Below, piece after piece: positions 11,487-23,583 of a DNA stretch of 64,000 nt; the stretch's first letter is position 1; each line of letters begins with the position of its first letter. The notes under the pieces were generated by a model. The model searched no databases, had not been told where the DNA came from, and saw only the letters and a list, made by a program, of their open reading frames with translations. Made by a program: the position numbers and the translations under genes. Source of the DNA: Adiantum capillus-veneris (taxonomy: Eukaryota > Streptophyta > Polypodiopsida > Polypodiales > Pteridaceae); assembly GCA_014529385.2 (NCBI GenBank), contig CM043961.1, forward strand, positions 14,024,978 to 14,088,977, written 5' to 3'.

Positions 11487-12815
11487 TTAACACTAGGTTG
11501 GTAATGGGACACTTTTATGTCCTGCTAAGTGACCATTGTCCTTGAATTATGTCAAGAGTTTCAAAATGGATTTTGAGGTGTTATCTATCTAGAAAGTTGT
11601 CTCATGAGCTAAAAAAAACTCGACATTTTTTTGGAATATCAATTCCATCTTTAACATTGTCCTTGCACAACATTTCACAACCTAAACTGTGTGAAAAAAC
11701 GGGTACAATTTTTGGCTTTTTTAAACTTTTTGCAACTATACCACTCTAGAATTCATGTTTGTGAGGTCTATAATGCTACAGAACTATCTTTAGTAGTCCT
11801 CAACATGTCCTGATGCTTCTAGGGAGAAATAAATATTAAAATTGTAAGTTATGACCAAATTACAAAAATTGTCAAATCCTGGTTTTTAGCCAATTTTAGC
11901 TCTTCTATGATTTTTTTGGTGGATTTCATGATATCCAAATGCATTTTTGATTTTCTATGTCCCATATTGTAACATAAAGCTAATATTCCTTGAGTTTTGG
12001 GGCACCTAATACCCTATTTTGCATAGTACACAACGATGGTTGATTTTTTCAATTATAGAAGAAAACGAAACATTCTAGTATATCAAGTATAGCTTTTTCA
12101 ATATTGTTAGTTTCTTGTGACAACTACATGAATTTTGTAGGTAGTAACCATATATAGTCATAAGGATCAAATTTGACTAAATATTGAATAGTTTCTATGG
12201 GATTCTACAACTCATAATGTTGAACCCAGTTTTTTCATGTTTGCTGTATTTAACACTTCATCTTTGTCCCCAAGATTCCCCTTGGTAAGATATGTATTAT
12301 TCTTTTGACATGCTCCATGGCTCCTTATGAACATAAAGGACAACAGGAAACTAAGAAAACATGCATATATTATTTGTATTGAGCGTGGCTATAGAAACTT
12401 TGATGATATGTTTGCAGAATGGTAAAAATTCAACTTTTTTGTACCTATTTATTTTGGCAAAACAAAAAATGGTGAGTGAGAAGCAATCATATGTTCTGAT
12501 CACCAACCCATTGAAGTTAAGTAGGGAATTTATCTCAAGTCCTACAAAAATCCCTAATCTTATTTTTATGCAACAAAACGTAAGAAATGATTGTTTTGAT
12601 GAAAATGCACTGGTCCATCAACTTTGGAGGCTTGGTGTGACCAAAAGATGAGAAATTTTACAAGTTTCTTATTTTTTCCATGTGTAGTAGGACTTGAACT
12701 ATAACCTCATGAGAGGATTTTACAAAATGATTGGATCTACTATGGTTTTGGAGGTTTTTTTCAAAACCCTGAAAGGACACTTTTATGTCCTGTTAGGTTA
12801 CCAACCTAGTGTTAA
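11487..12815. mobile_element. Full-length 1.3-kb TIR element, copy 1, flanked by TTAA
   Basis: The ends are perfect inverted repeats: TTAACACTAGGTTGGTAA at 11487-11504 and its reverse complement at 12798-12815. If TTAA is the target duplication, the element is 11491-12811 with CACTAGGTTGGTAA termini. Just inside each end is a small hairpin, GGACA-CTTTTA-TGTCC. The interior is AT-rich with no long frame, so the element is non-autonomous. Two other copies (36498-36878 and 46446-47565) also carry TTAA outside their preserved end. TTAA suggests piggyBac-like target choice, whereas CACTA recalls CACTA elements, which make 3-bp duplications. The superfamily is left open. Confidence 0.85.
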
Positions 12816-13195
12816 ATCACGAAGTTCACTGCTTTTGGTATACTCTATCTATCATCAATGGTACTTCATAACACCACCTTGAAAACCCGACATGCTTTCC
12901 CTCTCTCTTCCTTATCGTTCATGAGTGCTTCAATTGCTCTTACATCGGCATGAGTGATACTGTCAATCGAGGTCAAAGCCCAGCATAATCTTCACTCCAA
13001 AAACTTCGGACATTAACAACTTCAGATTCCAAGTTATGATATAAAAAACCATCCTCAAGCCACATGATGGCCATTGCAAGCTTTCGATCGTGCGAAAATG
13101 CTTCCTGCCAACCATAATCCGAGCACTCATAAAAACACTGAATATGTGACTCCTGCATGAAATTCTCCATTTAGACGTACGACAACACGCCAACG
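12816..13195. other. Short region between the TIR element and satellite block 2
   Basis: A minus-strand frame at 12973-13170 (65 codons, ending VRSFWSEDYAGL) could be a gene fragment but matches nothing I recognise. Confidence 0.3.
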
Positions 13196-16100
13196 CTACA
13201 CCACTTGTTCAAGCTAGCTCTATTGGACCTAGCATAGAAGAAAAGCTGCATCACCTATTCTATTTGTGCTTCTATGAGACATGGAAAGAAGCAAGCTCCA
13301 CCACTTGGCCAAGCTCAAATCAATTGAGATTCGGACAAAAGTAAGCTTTACCATATGTCCAATCGGGCTTCATTAAAACATGGAGAATCTAAGATATGTT
13401 GTACATTGCGTTTTTTGCTTGAAAGGTCCAGCACTTGTTCAAGCTACACTTCATAGATAGTAGACGGTTTACTGTAGTAGTCCACAATGTCAACATGCTT
13501 AGGCTTAGAAATACAAGGTAAACCGCTTGTCTAAGATGGGCATGGAGAAATGATAAAAGTTGCATGACTTATTCATTCTTAGGATCTAAGCGCACGGTCC
13601 ACCACTTGTCTATCTTGTAAAGAGAAATCTTGAGTGGTTTTTCTTTGTCAATAGATACAGAGGGTTTTATTTCAAGGTCCATCACTTGTCCAATCTAAGC
13701 TTATGAGAACATGGAGCGAAGAAAATGTCTACCACTTGTCCAGGCTAGACTGATCAAAACATGGAGAGAAGCAAAGATCTACCACTTGTCTATGCTTAGA
13801 TACAAAGATAGTAGATGGTTTAGTATAAATCTCCAACAGTTGTCCAACCTTTATAAGCATGGTCCATATTTCTATTCTTGAAGGTCCACCACGTGTTCCA
13901 GCTAGCTCCATTGAAGCAATGAATAGAAGAAAAGCTCCACCACCTTTCTCATCTGTGCTTCTTTGATGCATAGAGATATACAAGCTCCACCACTTTCACA
14001 AGCTAGGATCCATTGAATCTAGGACAAATGCAAGCTTTACCATATGTCCAAACTCTGCTCCATTAGAACATATGGAACCCATGCTACGTTGTACATTGAG
14101 TTTTTTGTCTGAAGGTCCACCACTTGACCAAGCTATAGTTCATAGATAGTAGAGGGTTTAGTCTAGTAGTCCACAATGTGCGTATCCTTAAAAATACAAG
14201 GTATACCACTTTTCCAATATGAACTTGGATAAATAGTAATAGTTTCACCACTTATCCTTCCCAGGTGCATAGTCCACACCCGTTTTCTAAGGCTTTATCT
14301 TGAATGTTTGTTTCTCACCATTTGGATAGCCTATGATATGTTGTTAATGAGGGGTTTTGTTTGAAGGTTCACCACTTTTCCAGCTAGCTCTATTGGAGCT
14401 AGCATATAAGATAAAATCCACCACGTACTCCATATATGCTTCTTTGAAACATGGAAAGAAGCAAGATTCAGCACTTGGCCAGGCTTCAATCCATTGAGAC
14501 TGAGACAAAAGATAGCTTTACCATTTGCCCAAAGTGGACTGTATTAAAACATATTGGAGAACATTGAGGTTTTTGTTTGAAGGTCCACCATTCGTCCAAG
14601 CTATACACTTAATAAATAGTAGACAAATTATTCTAGTAGTCCAAAATGTGTGTAGCCTTAGGAAAACAATGTATACCACTTGTCTAAGATGGGCATGGAG
14701 ATATGATAATAGGTTCACCACTTGTCCATCCTATGTGTGGGGTCCACACCCAAGCTCTAAGGCTACACCTTAAATGGTGTTTTCTCACCATTTGGATAAC
14801 CCATGATATGTTGTCAATAAGGGGTTTTGTTTGAAGGTCCACCACTAGTGCAAGCTAGCTCTATTGGAACCTGAATAGAAGCAAATATCCACCAAATATC
14901 CAAGCTAGTTGTATTGGACCTAGCATAGAAGAAAATCTTCATCACCTATTCTATTTGTGGTTCTCTGAAACATGGAAAGAAGCAAGCTCCACCACTTGGC
15001 CTAGCTCAAATCAATTGAGATTGGGACAAAAGTAAGCTTTACCTATGCCCAAATTGGGCTCCAATAAAACATGGAGAATCTTAAATATATTGTACATTGA
15101 GTTTTTTTCCTAAAGGTCTAGCTCTTCTGCAAGCTACACTTTATAGATAGTAGACGGTTTAGTTTTTTTTCACCATTTGGATATCCTATGATATGTTGTC
15201 AATAAGGGGTTTTGTTTGAAGGTTCACCACTTGTCCAAGAAAGCTCTATTGAAACATGAATAGAAGAAAAGCTCCACCACTTGTCCAAGCTAGCTCTATT
15301 GGAGCCAGCATAGAAGATAAACTCCACCACATACTCTATCTATTCTTCTTTCAAACAAGCTTCACCACTTGGCTAAGCTTCGATCCATTGAGAATTAGTT
15401 AAAAGAAATCTCTGGCATCTGCACAAAGGGGGCTATATTAAAATATGGAGAACATTGAGTTTTTTGTCTAAAGGTCCACCACTGTTCCAATTATACACTT
15501 ATTAATAAATAGTAGACAATTTAGTGTAGTAGTCCACAATGTGCGTAGCCTTAGGAAAACATCGTATACCACTTGCCTAAGATGGGCATGGAGAAATGAT
15601 AATAGGTTCACCACTTGTCCATCCTAGGTGCGAGGTCCACACCCAACATCTAAGGCTATACCTTGAATGTTGTTTTCTCACCATTTAGATAACCCGTCAC
15701 ATGTTGTCAATAAGGGGTTTTGTTTGATGGTCCCCAACTTGTCCAAGCTAGCTCTATTGGAGCATGAATAGAAGGAACACTACACCACTTGTACAAGACG
15801 CTAGCTCTCTTGGACCTAGCATAGAAGAAAAGCTCTATCACCTATTCTATTTGTGCTTCTGTGAAACATGGAAAGAAGAAAGCTCCACCACTTGGCCAAG
15901 CTAAAATCAGTTGAGATTGGGACAAAAGTAAGCTTTACCATATGTCCAATTGTGCTTCATTAAAACATGGAGAATCTAAGATATGTAGTACATTGAGTTT
16001 TTTGCTTGAAGGTCCACCACTTGTCCAAGCTACACTTCATAGATAGTAGACGGTTTACTCTAGTAGTCCACAATGTGAGCATGCTTAGCCTTAGAAATAC

Positions 16101-16751
16101 AAGGTATACCGCTTGTCTAAGGTGGGCATGGAGAAATGATAAAAGGTGCATGACTTATTCATTCTTAGGATCTAAGCGCACAGTCCACCACTTGTCTATC
16201 TTGTAAAGATAAATCTTGAATGGTTTTTCTTTGTCAACCTATACAGAGGATTTTATTCAAGGTCCACCACTTGTCCAATCTAAGCTAATGAGAACATATA
16301 TGGAGAGAAGAAAATGTCTACCACCTGTCCAAGCTAGACTGATCAAAACATGGAGAGAAGCAAAGCTCTACCACTTGTCTAAGCTTAGATACAAAGATAG
16401 GAGATGGTTTAGTATAAAGCTCCAACAGTTGTCCAACCTTTAGTAGCATGGTCCATCTTTCTATTCTTGAAGGTCCACCAGGTGTCCAAGCTAGCTCCGT
16501 TGAAGCAATGGATAGAAGAAAATCTCCACCACCTATCTCAGCTATGCTTCTTTGAAGCATAGAGAGATACAAGCTCCACCACTTTGACAAGTTAGGATCC
16601 ATTGAATTTAGGACAAATGCAAGATTTACCATATGTCCAAACTCGGCTCCATTAGAACATATGGAACCCATGCTATGTTGTACATTGAGTTTTTTTCTGA
16701 AGGTCCACCACTTGACCAAGCTACAGTTCATAGATAGTAGAGGGTTTAGTC
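13196..16751. repeat. Satellite-like repeat, block 2, with ~2.58-kb higher-order period
   Basis: Same family as block 1 (core TCCACCACTTGTCCAAGCT). The module beginning with GAGAATCTAAGATATG occurs at about 13385 and again at about 15968, giving a higher-order spacing of about 2.58 kb. About 15070-16745 reproduces the order seen in block 1 (1600-3220). No frame longer than about 140 codons, and none looks real. The block ends exactly where TGTCAG begins the LTR of the next element, so that element probably inserted into the array. Confidence 0.87.
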
Positions 16752-18242
16752 TGTCAGTTTTGGGCTTTTGGGATGGATTTTTGCATCCAAGTTCAATTTT
16801 GAAAGGACCACTAGACTCTCTGTGATGCCCTCTAGCTATGGTGCCAGTTTGGTATCAAAATGTGTTAGGGGAACATGGATCACGATCCATGTTCCTTAGT
16901 GTCAGAATGCACTGAAACTTGATCCACAGCTAGTCCTTGGCCTTCTAATGTTGGCTATATGGTTTTTGAATGTTTTGGAGTTTTTTAGGTCATCAGAACA
17001 AAATTTCAAAAAGGTACATGGATTGCGATCCATGTTTGGCAAGATTTTGGACTAATACTTTGTGAGTTTGTGACCAAAGGTCTAGTTATGATATTCCCCA
17101 AAATCTTTTGGATTTGATCAATTTTTTCAAAGTCAAAAGCAAGATTTTGTTTTTGTTTTGCGGTTTTTTGCAAACAACTCCTTTTTTGGTATTTTGATCA
17201 GGTTTTTTCACTTTTTTTCTATGGATCCTTTTGGAAAAGTTGTTCCCTTAGTAACTAGAAGTGCACTGGTCAAATCTCACTGTCAGATGTTGTTGGACGG
17301 GAGCAACTCACACACCCATGAAGTGCATGCAAACACTACCTAGATCAACATAATGTCAATCGAGGACACAGATGACACGATAGGCACACGGAGGAAATCT
17401 CTTTAGCTTGTCAGGCTGCGACCATCCTACACCAACACTCAGGAAGGCCAACTAAACCACAATCAAGAACCTCACTTCTCTCAACTACACCACCTAGACA
17501 CATACACACATGCAGGAGGTAACTCACCTAATCATGCCAGATTCGTACAAAACTTAAGGAACACCATCCCCACTAGGATACACCTGTCCCTAAGCTTCTA
17601 CACTCAAAACCCTCACTCTAAACCCATCTGCGGAAAACGCGTAGGATGACAGAACAGAATTTTGAAAGTGTTCGAAACTGAAATTTATGAGTACCTATGC
17701 GTAGCTTATGTTGCCACGATTCTATAGACTACTAGCACGCAGAAAACAGACATCGATTGATACACTTACGGCCACAAATAGCTCGTAGATGCGTCGGCGT
17801 GTGCGCTTCGTCTCACGTGGAATGCTTGGCGTTGTCGCGTAGCTCTCCTCGAGACTACAACAATGGTGCAGTCGGATCTCCAATGCGTTGAGCAAGCCGG
17901 GCGTAGCGAGAGGATGAAGCTCACGCTCACTCTCTTTCTCTCTCACACACATTAGACGGTAGCGCTAAGTTTTGATTATGATTAAAAGTCTTTTTACAAA
18001 ATGACCTAGGTACCTTATATACTAAGGCTACCTTAGGTTTAACCAAAAATGGGTTTGAAAGGGTCAAATGGCTTTGTATTTACAATCTGGAAGTGCCATT
18101 ACACCCCGGCTTCTGAAACTAGAATAACTACTCATTACAAATGACATTTATAGCCATAATCCGCAGCATTTCATAAGTCGCAAAAGATAAGACTTTGGTA
18201 CGAAACTTGAGTTATGTTGTGTTGTTGACCCAAAGGTCAACA
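16752..18242 (-). mobile_element. 3' LTR of gag-protease element 2
   Basis: On the plus strand this runs from TGTCAG at 16752 to GGTCAACA at 18242, the TG...CA form of an LTR read on either strand. It abuts a polypurine tract. Its inner terminus (18223-18242) is itself a perfect hairpin, TGTTGACC-CAAA-GGTCAACA. The first 300 bp hold two copies of a palindrome-bearing repeat. An AG/CT-rich stretch lies near 17930-17950. The left limit rests on the switch from satellite sequence. No paired LTR of close identity was found, because sequence beyond the 5' end of the internal region (25.2-27.2 kb) is only distantly similar. Confidence 0.62.
16870..17035. repeat. Two palindromes of the ACAT-GGAT-CRCG-ATCC-ATGT type
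   Basis: Positions 16873-16892 read ACAT-GGAT-CACG-ATCC-ATGT and 17016-17035 read ACAT-GGAT-TGCG-ATCC-ATGT, 143 bp apart. Both centres are one CpG transition from CGCG. The first extends to GGAA/TTCC, a 26-bp near-perfect palindrome. The bases after the first palindrome (TCAGAAT...CCACAG...TATGG...GGAGT) align with the repeat unit at 25.6-27.0 kb, where the palindrome differs. Confidence 0.9.
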
Positions 18243-18254
18243 TTCCCCCCTTCC
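18243..18254 (-). other. Polypurine tract of element 2
   Basis: The minus strand reads GGAAGGGGGGAA immediately before the LTR start TGTTGACC. This is the plus-strand primer site of an LTR element and fixes the 3' end of element 2. Confidence 0.8.
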
Positions 18255-18289
18255 GCGTTCATGTCGTCCCCGACATGACCTGATTGTCG

Positions 18290-18704
18290 CTTTGTTGTTG
18301 TAAAGAAATTATAGACCATAGCCTTTGCATTAGCTTGTCTTGTTCGTCCAATCCGATGTACATTGTCTTCACATGATTCAGGAAAATCATAATTGATGAC
18401 GAACTTTATGTCTTTCACATCCACGCTCCGGGCTGTAGCATCTGTTTCTGTCATTATAGGTCTATTGCCAGATCTAGATTCAAAAAAGAACCCAATGTCG
18501 TTTAACTTGACTCTTATCATCATGGATAAAGAAAGCTCCATCCATCACTTGCTTTAGCAAATCTATCAATTCGGAGTATTTGTGATTCTCAGAAACAACT
18601 TCTACAATCTGTAGAATTGAGTGATTGGCTTTCTGATCTTGTGAGCCAATGACAACTTTGTAAGGATTTTGTAGAAATTGTATGGCTAAACCCTTACAAA
18701 GATC
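18290..18704 (-). pseudogene. Captured DEAD-box RNA helicase fragment (RecA-like domain 2)
   Basis: Minus-strand translation from 18704 gives AIQFLQNPYKVVIGSQDQKA and later VEVVSENHKYSELIDLLKQV. This is the linker and start of domain 2 of a DBP2-type (p68-like) plant DEAD-box helicase. After VMDG the reading jumps to FIHDDKSQVKRHWV, omitting about 30 residues that normally lie between two similar MDG-containing sites. After a one-base shift at the A run 18482-18487 it continues with PIMTETDATARSVDVKD, FVINYDFPESCEDN and HRIGRTRQANAKA, which are motifs V and VI with several key residues changed. No introns are visible. The fragment lies just upstream of the polypurine tract of element 2 in the same orientation, so the retroelement appears to have picked it up. 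Confidence 0.9.
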
Positions 18705-20265
18705 CTCTGATTACTTTTAGAGATCCTCTGTTTACTCTTATGTCTGCGCTTCTTCATTGGGGACTTCTTTGTTCCTGTGCAATCATGTTGTTAGTGTTGT
18801 CTGCATCTGTGTCATTGTAGGCCATTCTTCGACTCGCCATTGATGAGAAGTATGCTATTATCTGAAATTGGTGCTCCAATTCATTTGTCAATTGATTTGA
18901 GTAGCATTTCCTTATTGTTGATGTAGAAGGAATATGTACAAGAGGATGGTGATAGGTGTCTTTAGATTAGGGTCTAAAACTTGGATGACCAAAGGAAAAA
19001 AAACCCGGTGGGAAAAAAATGCCTTTGGTATATGCTCTTATTGAAGTTGAGCAGTTGAACGTGAAGTACATGTTCATGAAAGGTGAGTGCGTGGGTGAAA
19101 CACGGAAAGAGTGCCTGATGCAAGTGCCAATTATGGGACACTCTATATGCATATGAGAAATTTGTCAACAAAAGCATGCAATGTGAAAGAAGGAGATGAT
19201 GGGTGTTTCGAGGAATAAATGTAGCACATGTGACATCAAAAGATGTCTCAATAGCTTCCACCTTTCCAAGAAGGGTTTTCGATGTAGAAGTTTCTCCACT
19301 CTTATCTCACTGTGCTCAGTACGTGAGTGTCTTTTGGACCTTCTCCTTCACTTCACCACACTTAAGTACTTAGACTTCGACTCTTTTGCTCACCTATACC
19401 AGCATGAGCGGCACAACTTAAATATGCTCAACTCTTCTAGCTTGAGCAATACCTAGAATAGCTAAGACGATAAGACCACAGAGAATATTACTTGAAGCTT
19501 TGGGACTAACACCTCACTCATTTTGTGGCTTAGCTACTCGACTCTGACTTTTATGACTTGTCAGTTGCATGTTGACAGTGCTTTGTGACAAGTTCTTCGG
19601 CTGTTCTAGTGGCTGCTGAGACATACTTCGTGAAGTTTCATCGTTTCCCTGTACCTTCTTCTCTTTGTAGTGCTCAGGCCTCTCGTCAGCCTTTTTTTCA
19701 TGTGGATTATGGATTTTTTTATTTTTTCTTAATAATAAACAAAGAAAATCTTTAAAAAAAACTTAACAAAAGAAAAATCATTCAAATAGAAATCTAAATG
19801 CTATGTACACTATACACATGTCCCTAGGGGCTCATATATGGATTTTGTCCCCATACTCCTCTGTAACTCTACTATGAGGGCATATACCCTAAATTTCGTC
19901 AAAAATTTATCACAATAAAACGCAAAAATTCAATGCATCTCACAAAACATTGCCCTCTAATAGTCATAATGTTAGGTCCGCATTCAGAATGCCTCCCCCC
20001 TTCCTATATGGAGTCATCCTTTACGACAGGGTATCGCAAAGGGTATGTGTTGTGCTTGGGCAATTAAAAGTTGTGCCTATGCAGGCCTTGTAATGTATCC
20101 CTATTATGCATACACAGTCAATGCATGGAAAAGATTTATGTTGTGCAAGATGTGGGTATAAGCAATTTGCTTATTGGCATTTGTTGGCGAGGCTTCCTAT
20201 TCTAAGCAATGTAATGGTCTTTGAAGCTCCTGTATCGTTGCTTGATTGAAGCGACTTGCTCTCTT
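18705..20265. other. No supported gene between helicase fragment and element 2 frames
   Basis: About 1.5 kb within the 3' part of element 2. Only short frames on both strands. I looked here for reverse transcriptase or integrase motifs and saw none. The stretch near 18980-19160 (+) has coding-like composition (MPLVYALIEVEQL-like) but is interrupted. Confidence 0.4.
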
Positions 20266-21558
20266 CTAACTGTACTTTAATCGTAGGAAGAATTGTAAGA
20301 ATTCAAGCGGCAATGCACTGACAGCAGTTTGTTTGTTCTTCTTTGGGACCCATTTCTTTGCGATTATTGGCTGTTTTGTTGTTGGCTCTCGTTTGGGAAC
20401 CCATACTTGCCCGTGCTTCGTTTGTGTTTGAAGAGACTTCTTTGGGATCCACCTTTTTGTTGTGAGAGTCGACAGTGGTCTTTGCGTCAGCCCTTGTACG
20501 CTTGGTTGGGGAAGGGATTTAGGCTTTGAAAGTTGATACTGCGGTTTTTTTGGAATCCAAATGAATTCCTGACTTTTTTGTGCTTGAATCAACTTCTTTG
20601 GAGCCCATACCTGAGTTGTGAAAGCTTGCGACTTTGTGATAATCTTACCCGTTCATGCACGCTTTCCTTGTTTTTGTTTTGGTGTTGGATCTTGTGATTT
20701 GTCATTAGAGATCTTTGTCTTCTTGATCCATATCTGTTTTTGGCCGATCTGGATTTTTGGTATCCAGATTTGTCGAGCTTTATGTCTTTGACTTGTTGTC
20801 CTGTTCTTTTGACCTATCATGGTTGTTGCTGAAGGGGTTGGTGATAGTGATAGCCTGAGTTGATGATAGGGGATGTCGTAAGATTCATCACTATCGCTAC
20901 TATCCTCAGCAAGGTTCACTTCTTGTACTTTCCCTTGATTTTTTGGCTGGTAGTGGAAAGTTACTGTCTGTTTTCTCGTGGGTGGTAGTTTCTTGGAGGA
21001 CTTTTCTAGCCCATTGATTAGAGCATTGTTAGCTCATTGCTCTGGTCGTATTCCTCCTAGCTGAATCTTTGCATCCTTATTAGGAGCCATGGATGAGGAT
21101 GCTTGTGGTGGCTGTGTCTTCATCGAGGACTTTGGAATCCACTTTTGATGCACTTTATTCATGTAGCGATGACATTGATTCCAGGGTCGTTGATCTTCTT
21201 GAAGCTCAAAGTGTTCTACAGAGTCATAGAACTCGTCATCTTCTTCATCTTTTGATTCTCCACATTTCTTTGTTTGCTCCTTATTTCGAGAGCTTGTTGA
21301 TGTCTGGATCTCTTCGTTTTCCTGGATTACACTCACTGCAAAATAAGGAACGACATCATAGCCATTTTTATCACAAAACTTTGTTGTGGGAGCATCCTCC
21401 ACGGCGCACACGTCCAGAGTAGCCAAGATGTGTTCCCATCCAAAAGGATCTAACTCTTCTTCATGAAATGGTTCTGGGATATAGTCCATATCCTCTATAA
21501 CCCGCTCTAGGATACATTCCTCACGTTTCAAGCTACCACATTGTGAATCTCCACACAT
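20266..21558 (-). pseudogene. Element 2 frame with repeated W-x-P-K motifs
   Basis: One frame with stops near 21034 and 20653. The first part (21034-21558) is acidic and contains DPFGWEHILATLDVC. It is followed by a Lys/Gln-rich tail in which a short motif recurs: KWIPK, IWIPK, IWIKK, VWAPK, IWIPK, RWIPK, VWVPK and KWVPK. The repeats are spaced roughly 10-25 residues apart and are strongly basic, which could suit nucleic-acid binding. No polymerase or integrase motif is present. The frame is downstream of and in register with the protease. Confidence 0.6.
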
Positions 21559-21582
21559 CCACAGTTCTTTAGGCTTACCTAA

Positions 21583-21999
21583 CTAAGCTGGAAGTTTTGA
21601 TCCTGCTACTGTGGCGGAATCAAACTCCTCAACCGGTGTTCTCGTCACATCCCTATAGCTATGGTCCCTCAAGTTTATCTTTGTTATGGTTTCCATATGT
21701 CTCAGGTATATATGGTCATAACCCCAATCTTGGACCATTTTCAATTGTCGCATGAATGGTCTTCCCAAAATTATTTCATAGTTGTTCTTCTTGGCAAAGT
21801 CAACAACAGCAAAAGTGTGTTCATATTCAATGCCAGAAGAAGTAACAAGTACTTTTTCTAATAGTACTAGGGGCTTTTCCTTGTGTCCGTCTGCAAGCTG
21901 CAGGGTCATTCGTGTGGATCTCAAGGCAGGTTTTCCCCATTTTTTCCAAACCTCTTTGGTTGCAATGGCCACACCAGCTCCACTGTCAAGGATTGCCAT
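21583..21999 (-). pseudogene. Retropepsin-like aspartic protease of element 2
   Basis: A 138-codon segment beginning AILDSGAGVAIATKEVW, with the DSG catalytic triad motif. Hydrophobic strands follow, then the flap and C-terminal segment IILGRPFMRQLKMVQDW. The single catalytic motif implies a homodimer, as in other retroelement proteases that cleave Gag. It is in the same frame as the neighbouring segments, separated by stops that could be CAG to TAG. The better preserved of the two proteases of this type in the window. Confidence 0.85.
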
Positions 22000-22017
22000 G
22001 GTTTTTACACCATTGAA

Positions 22018-23479
22018 TTACAAAGGAAGGGTGGTGTTTCCATCTTCTCCCTCGTAATACTCGCCTACCTTGTTTAATGGAACTGGCCTAGTATTTAGTT
22101 GAGGCATTTCAAGCTCTTTGATGCCTTCCTCGATTTGAGTCATTGGGGTTTTTACACCAAATATCTCTAGACATTTACCCACATTAGCCCACATGTTTGG
22201 TCTTATTCTGAGAAACTCGGCTAACATTATTGTACAGGTGACTGGGGTAGATAGAATATCTACTAGCCCCTTTGAATCGATGGCTTTGTTGGGAGACAGT
22301 CTCTGTGATGGGACTGCAACCACATCTGACTTGGTCTCGTACTCTCCCATGTAGGACGGTAGTGTTCTTAGCGAATGGGGTTGACTATCCATAGATTGTA
22401 CAGATCCTTTGTCGCCCCAATACGATCGCACATCTAGATTCATTTGAGATCCACTCTCAATTTCCTCTATTGGTGGTAGAAACATTCCTCGTTCAGCACC
22501 AGTCTTGTCTACTCGTCTTCTTAGGTCATCGGCTTCATTGGCCTCTCTGACTTGTTTCCACAATTCATCAAGACCACCTATCTCTTTACAATCCTCAGGT
22601 ATAGCTTGGTGAAATCCCTTGGAAGAGTTATCCGTGGTATTCAGTACTATCCTTGGTTCTAATGCTGGGTCTTTGAGTTTTGGTCTGTCCTCATGACTAG
22701 AATCTTGCTCTTTTAGTTCCTGGTTTGGCGGGATTACTTGTGTAGGCATGACACGGATCACATCCTCAGGTTTTGCAACTGGTGGTTCTAGTAAAGCTTG
22801 GGCTGTTTGAATCATTTTATGGCACATTTCAAACCTTTGCTTTTCTAGTTCCGCATAGGGATATGTCATCCACCTCTGTTCTTGGGTTGTTTTTGAGCCT
22901 CACATCATAGGCTTTCAAGAGGGCATCTAATGTCTCATTAACCTTCTCTGCCAACACAGATCCTCCTGAACTAGCACTTTTCCGTTTCTCATCCGTGGAT
23001 GGTTCTTCTAGAGGTTTAACCATCTGTGTAAGATAAGGTGCCTCCTTTTTCTCATGTTGTTTTATCTTCTCCTGAGCTTCGGTAAGCTTCTCAGCTAGGG
23101 ATTTTTTCTCTCGTTCCCTGCGTGCTTTCATCCTAGTCTTTCTAGCTTTCCAACTATTTCGTTTGCTCTTGGTTTTCTGACTAGGTGCGTCTGTCTTTGG
23201 TCCATCATCTGTCTTTGGACTCATGTCACTTTCCGTGTTCTTTGTCTCTGGATTCTCATCAGCTTTCTTTTGAGCTTGTGCTCTCGTAACTACTTGAACT
23301 GGTACGACATTTTCATTTTCTGAGCTACTAGGTAGCTGAACAATCCCAGATACATTTGTCGTGATCTTCCTAATATTGTTAGGGTTTTTCGGGCAATCGG
23401 GGATAAAGTGAGTGATGCCACACTCAAGACAATGGGAATTTACTTCAGTGATCTCCGTATGAGGACATTGTTTGACCAA
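22018..23479 (-). pseudogene. Element 2 gag C-terminal part with zinc knuckle
   Basis: Two overlapping open segments in different frames (22829-23479 and 22018-22869). The upstream one carries CLECGITHFIPDC, a CX2CX3HX4C knuckle like those of element 1, then a Lys/Glu-rich probable coiled coil (EREKKSLAEKLTEAQEKIKQ). The downstream one ends with PVPLNKVGEYYEGEDGNTTL, matching the pre-protease linker LGQYFEGDESNATI of element 1. This shows the two elements are related. The downstream segment is back in the frame used before 23584, so two compensating shifts bracket 22829-23479. Confidence 0.75.
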
Positions 23480-23583
23480 GTGGTTGTCACGACTTTTGTG
23501 ACAATCTGTCTCTGTTTGAGGAGATTATTTTAGCATTTCCTCTTGGCTATAAGCAAGCTTATAATTAAATAAGCCGCTATTTG

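Noticed and set aside
11487-12815. Calling the TIR element a CACTA transposon from its CACTA ends
   Set aside because: CACTA elements make 3-bp duplications. Here the 3 bp outside the ends differ (TAA versus TTA), while 4-bp TTAA matches on both sides. Superfamily left open.
13729-16731. Several 60-137 codon frames in the satellite block
   Set aside because: They repeat with the satellite unit, exist on both strands and lack any conserved domain.
18967-19456. Short frames between helicase fragment and element 2
   Set aside because: Frames on both strands overlap, no motif is recognisable, and composition does not favour one strand clearly.
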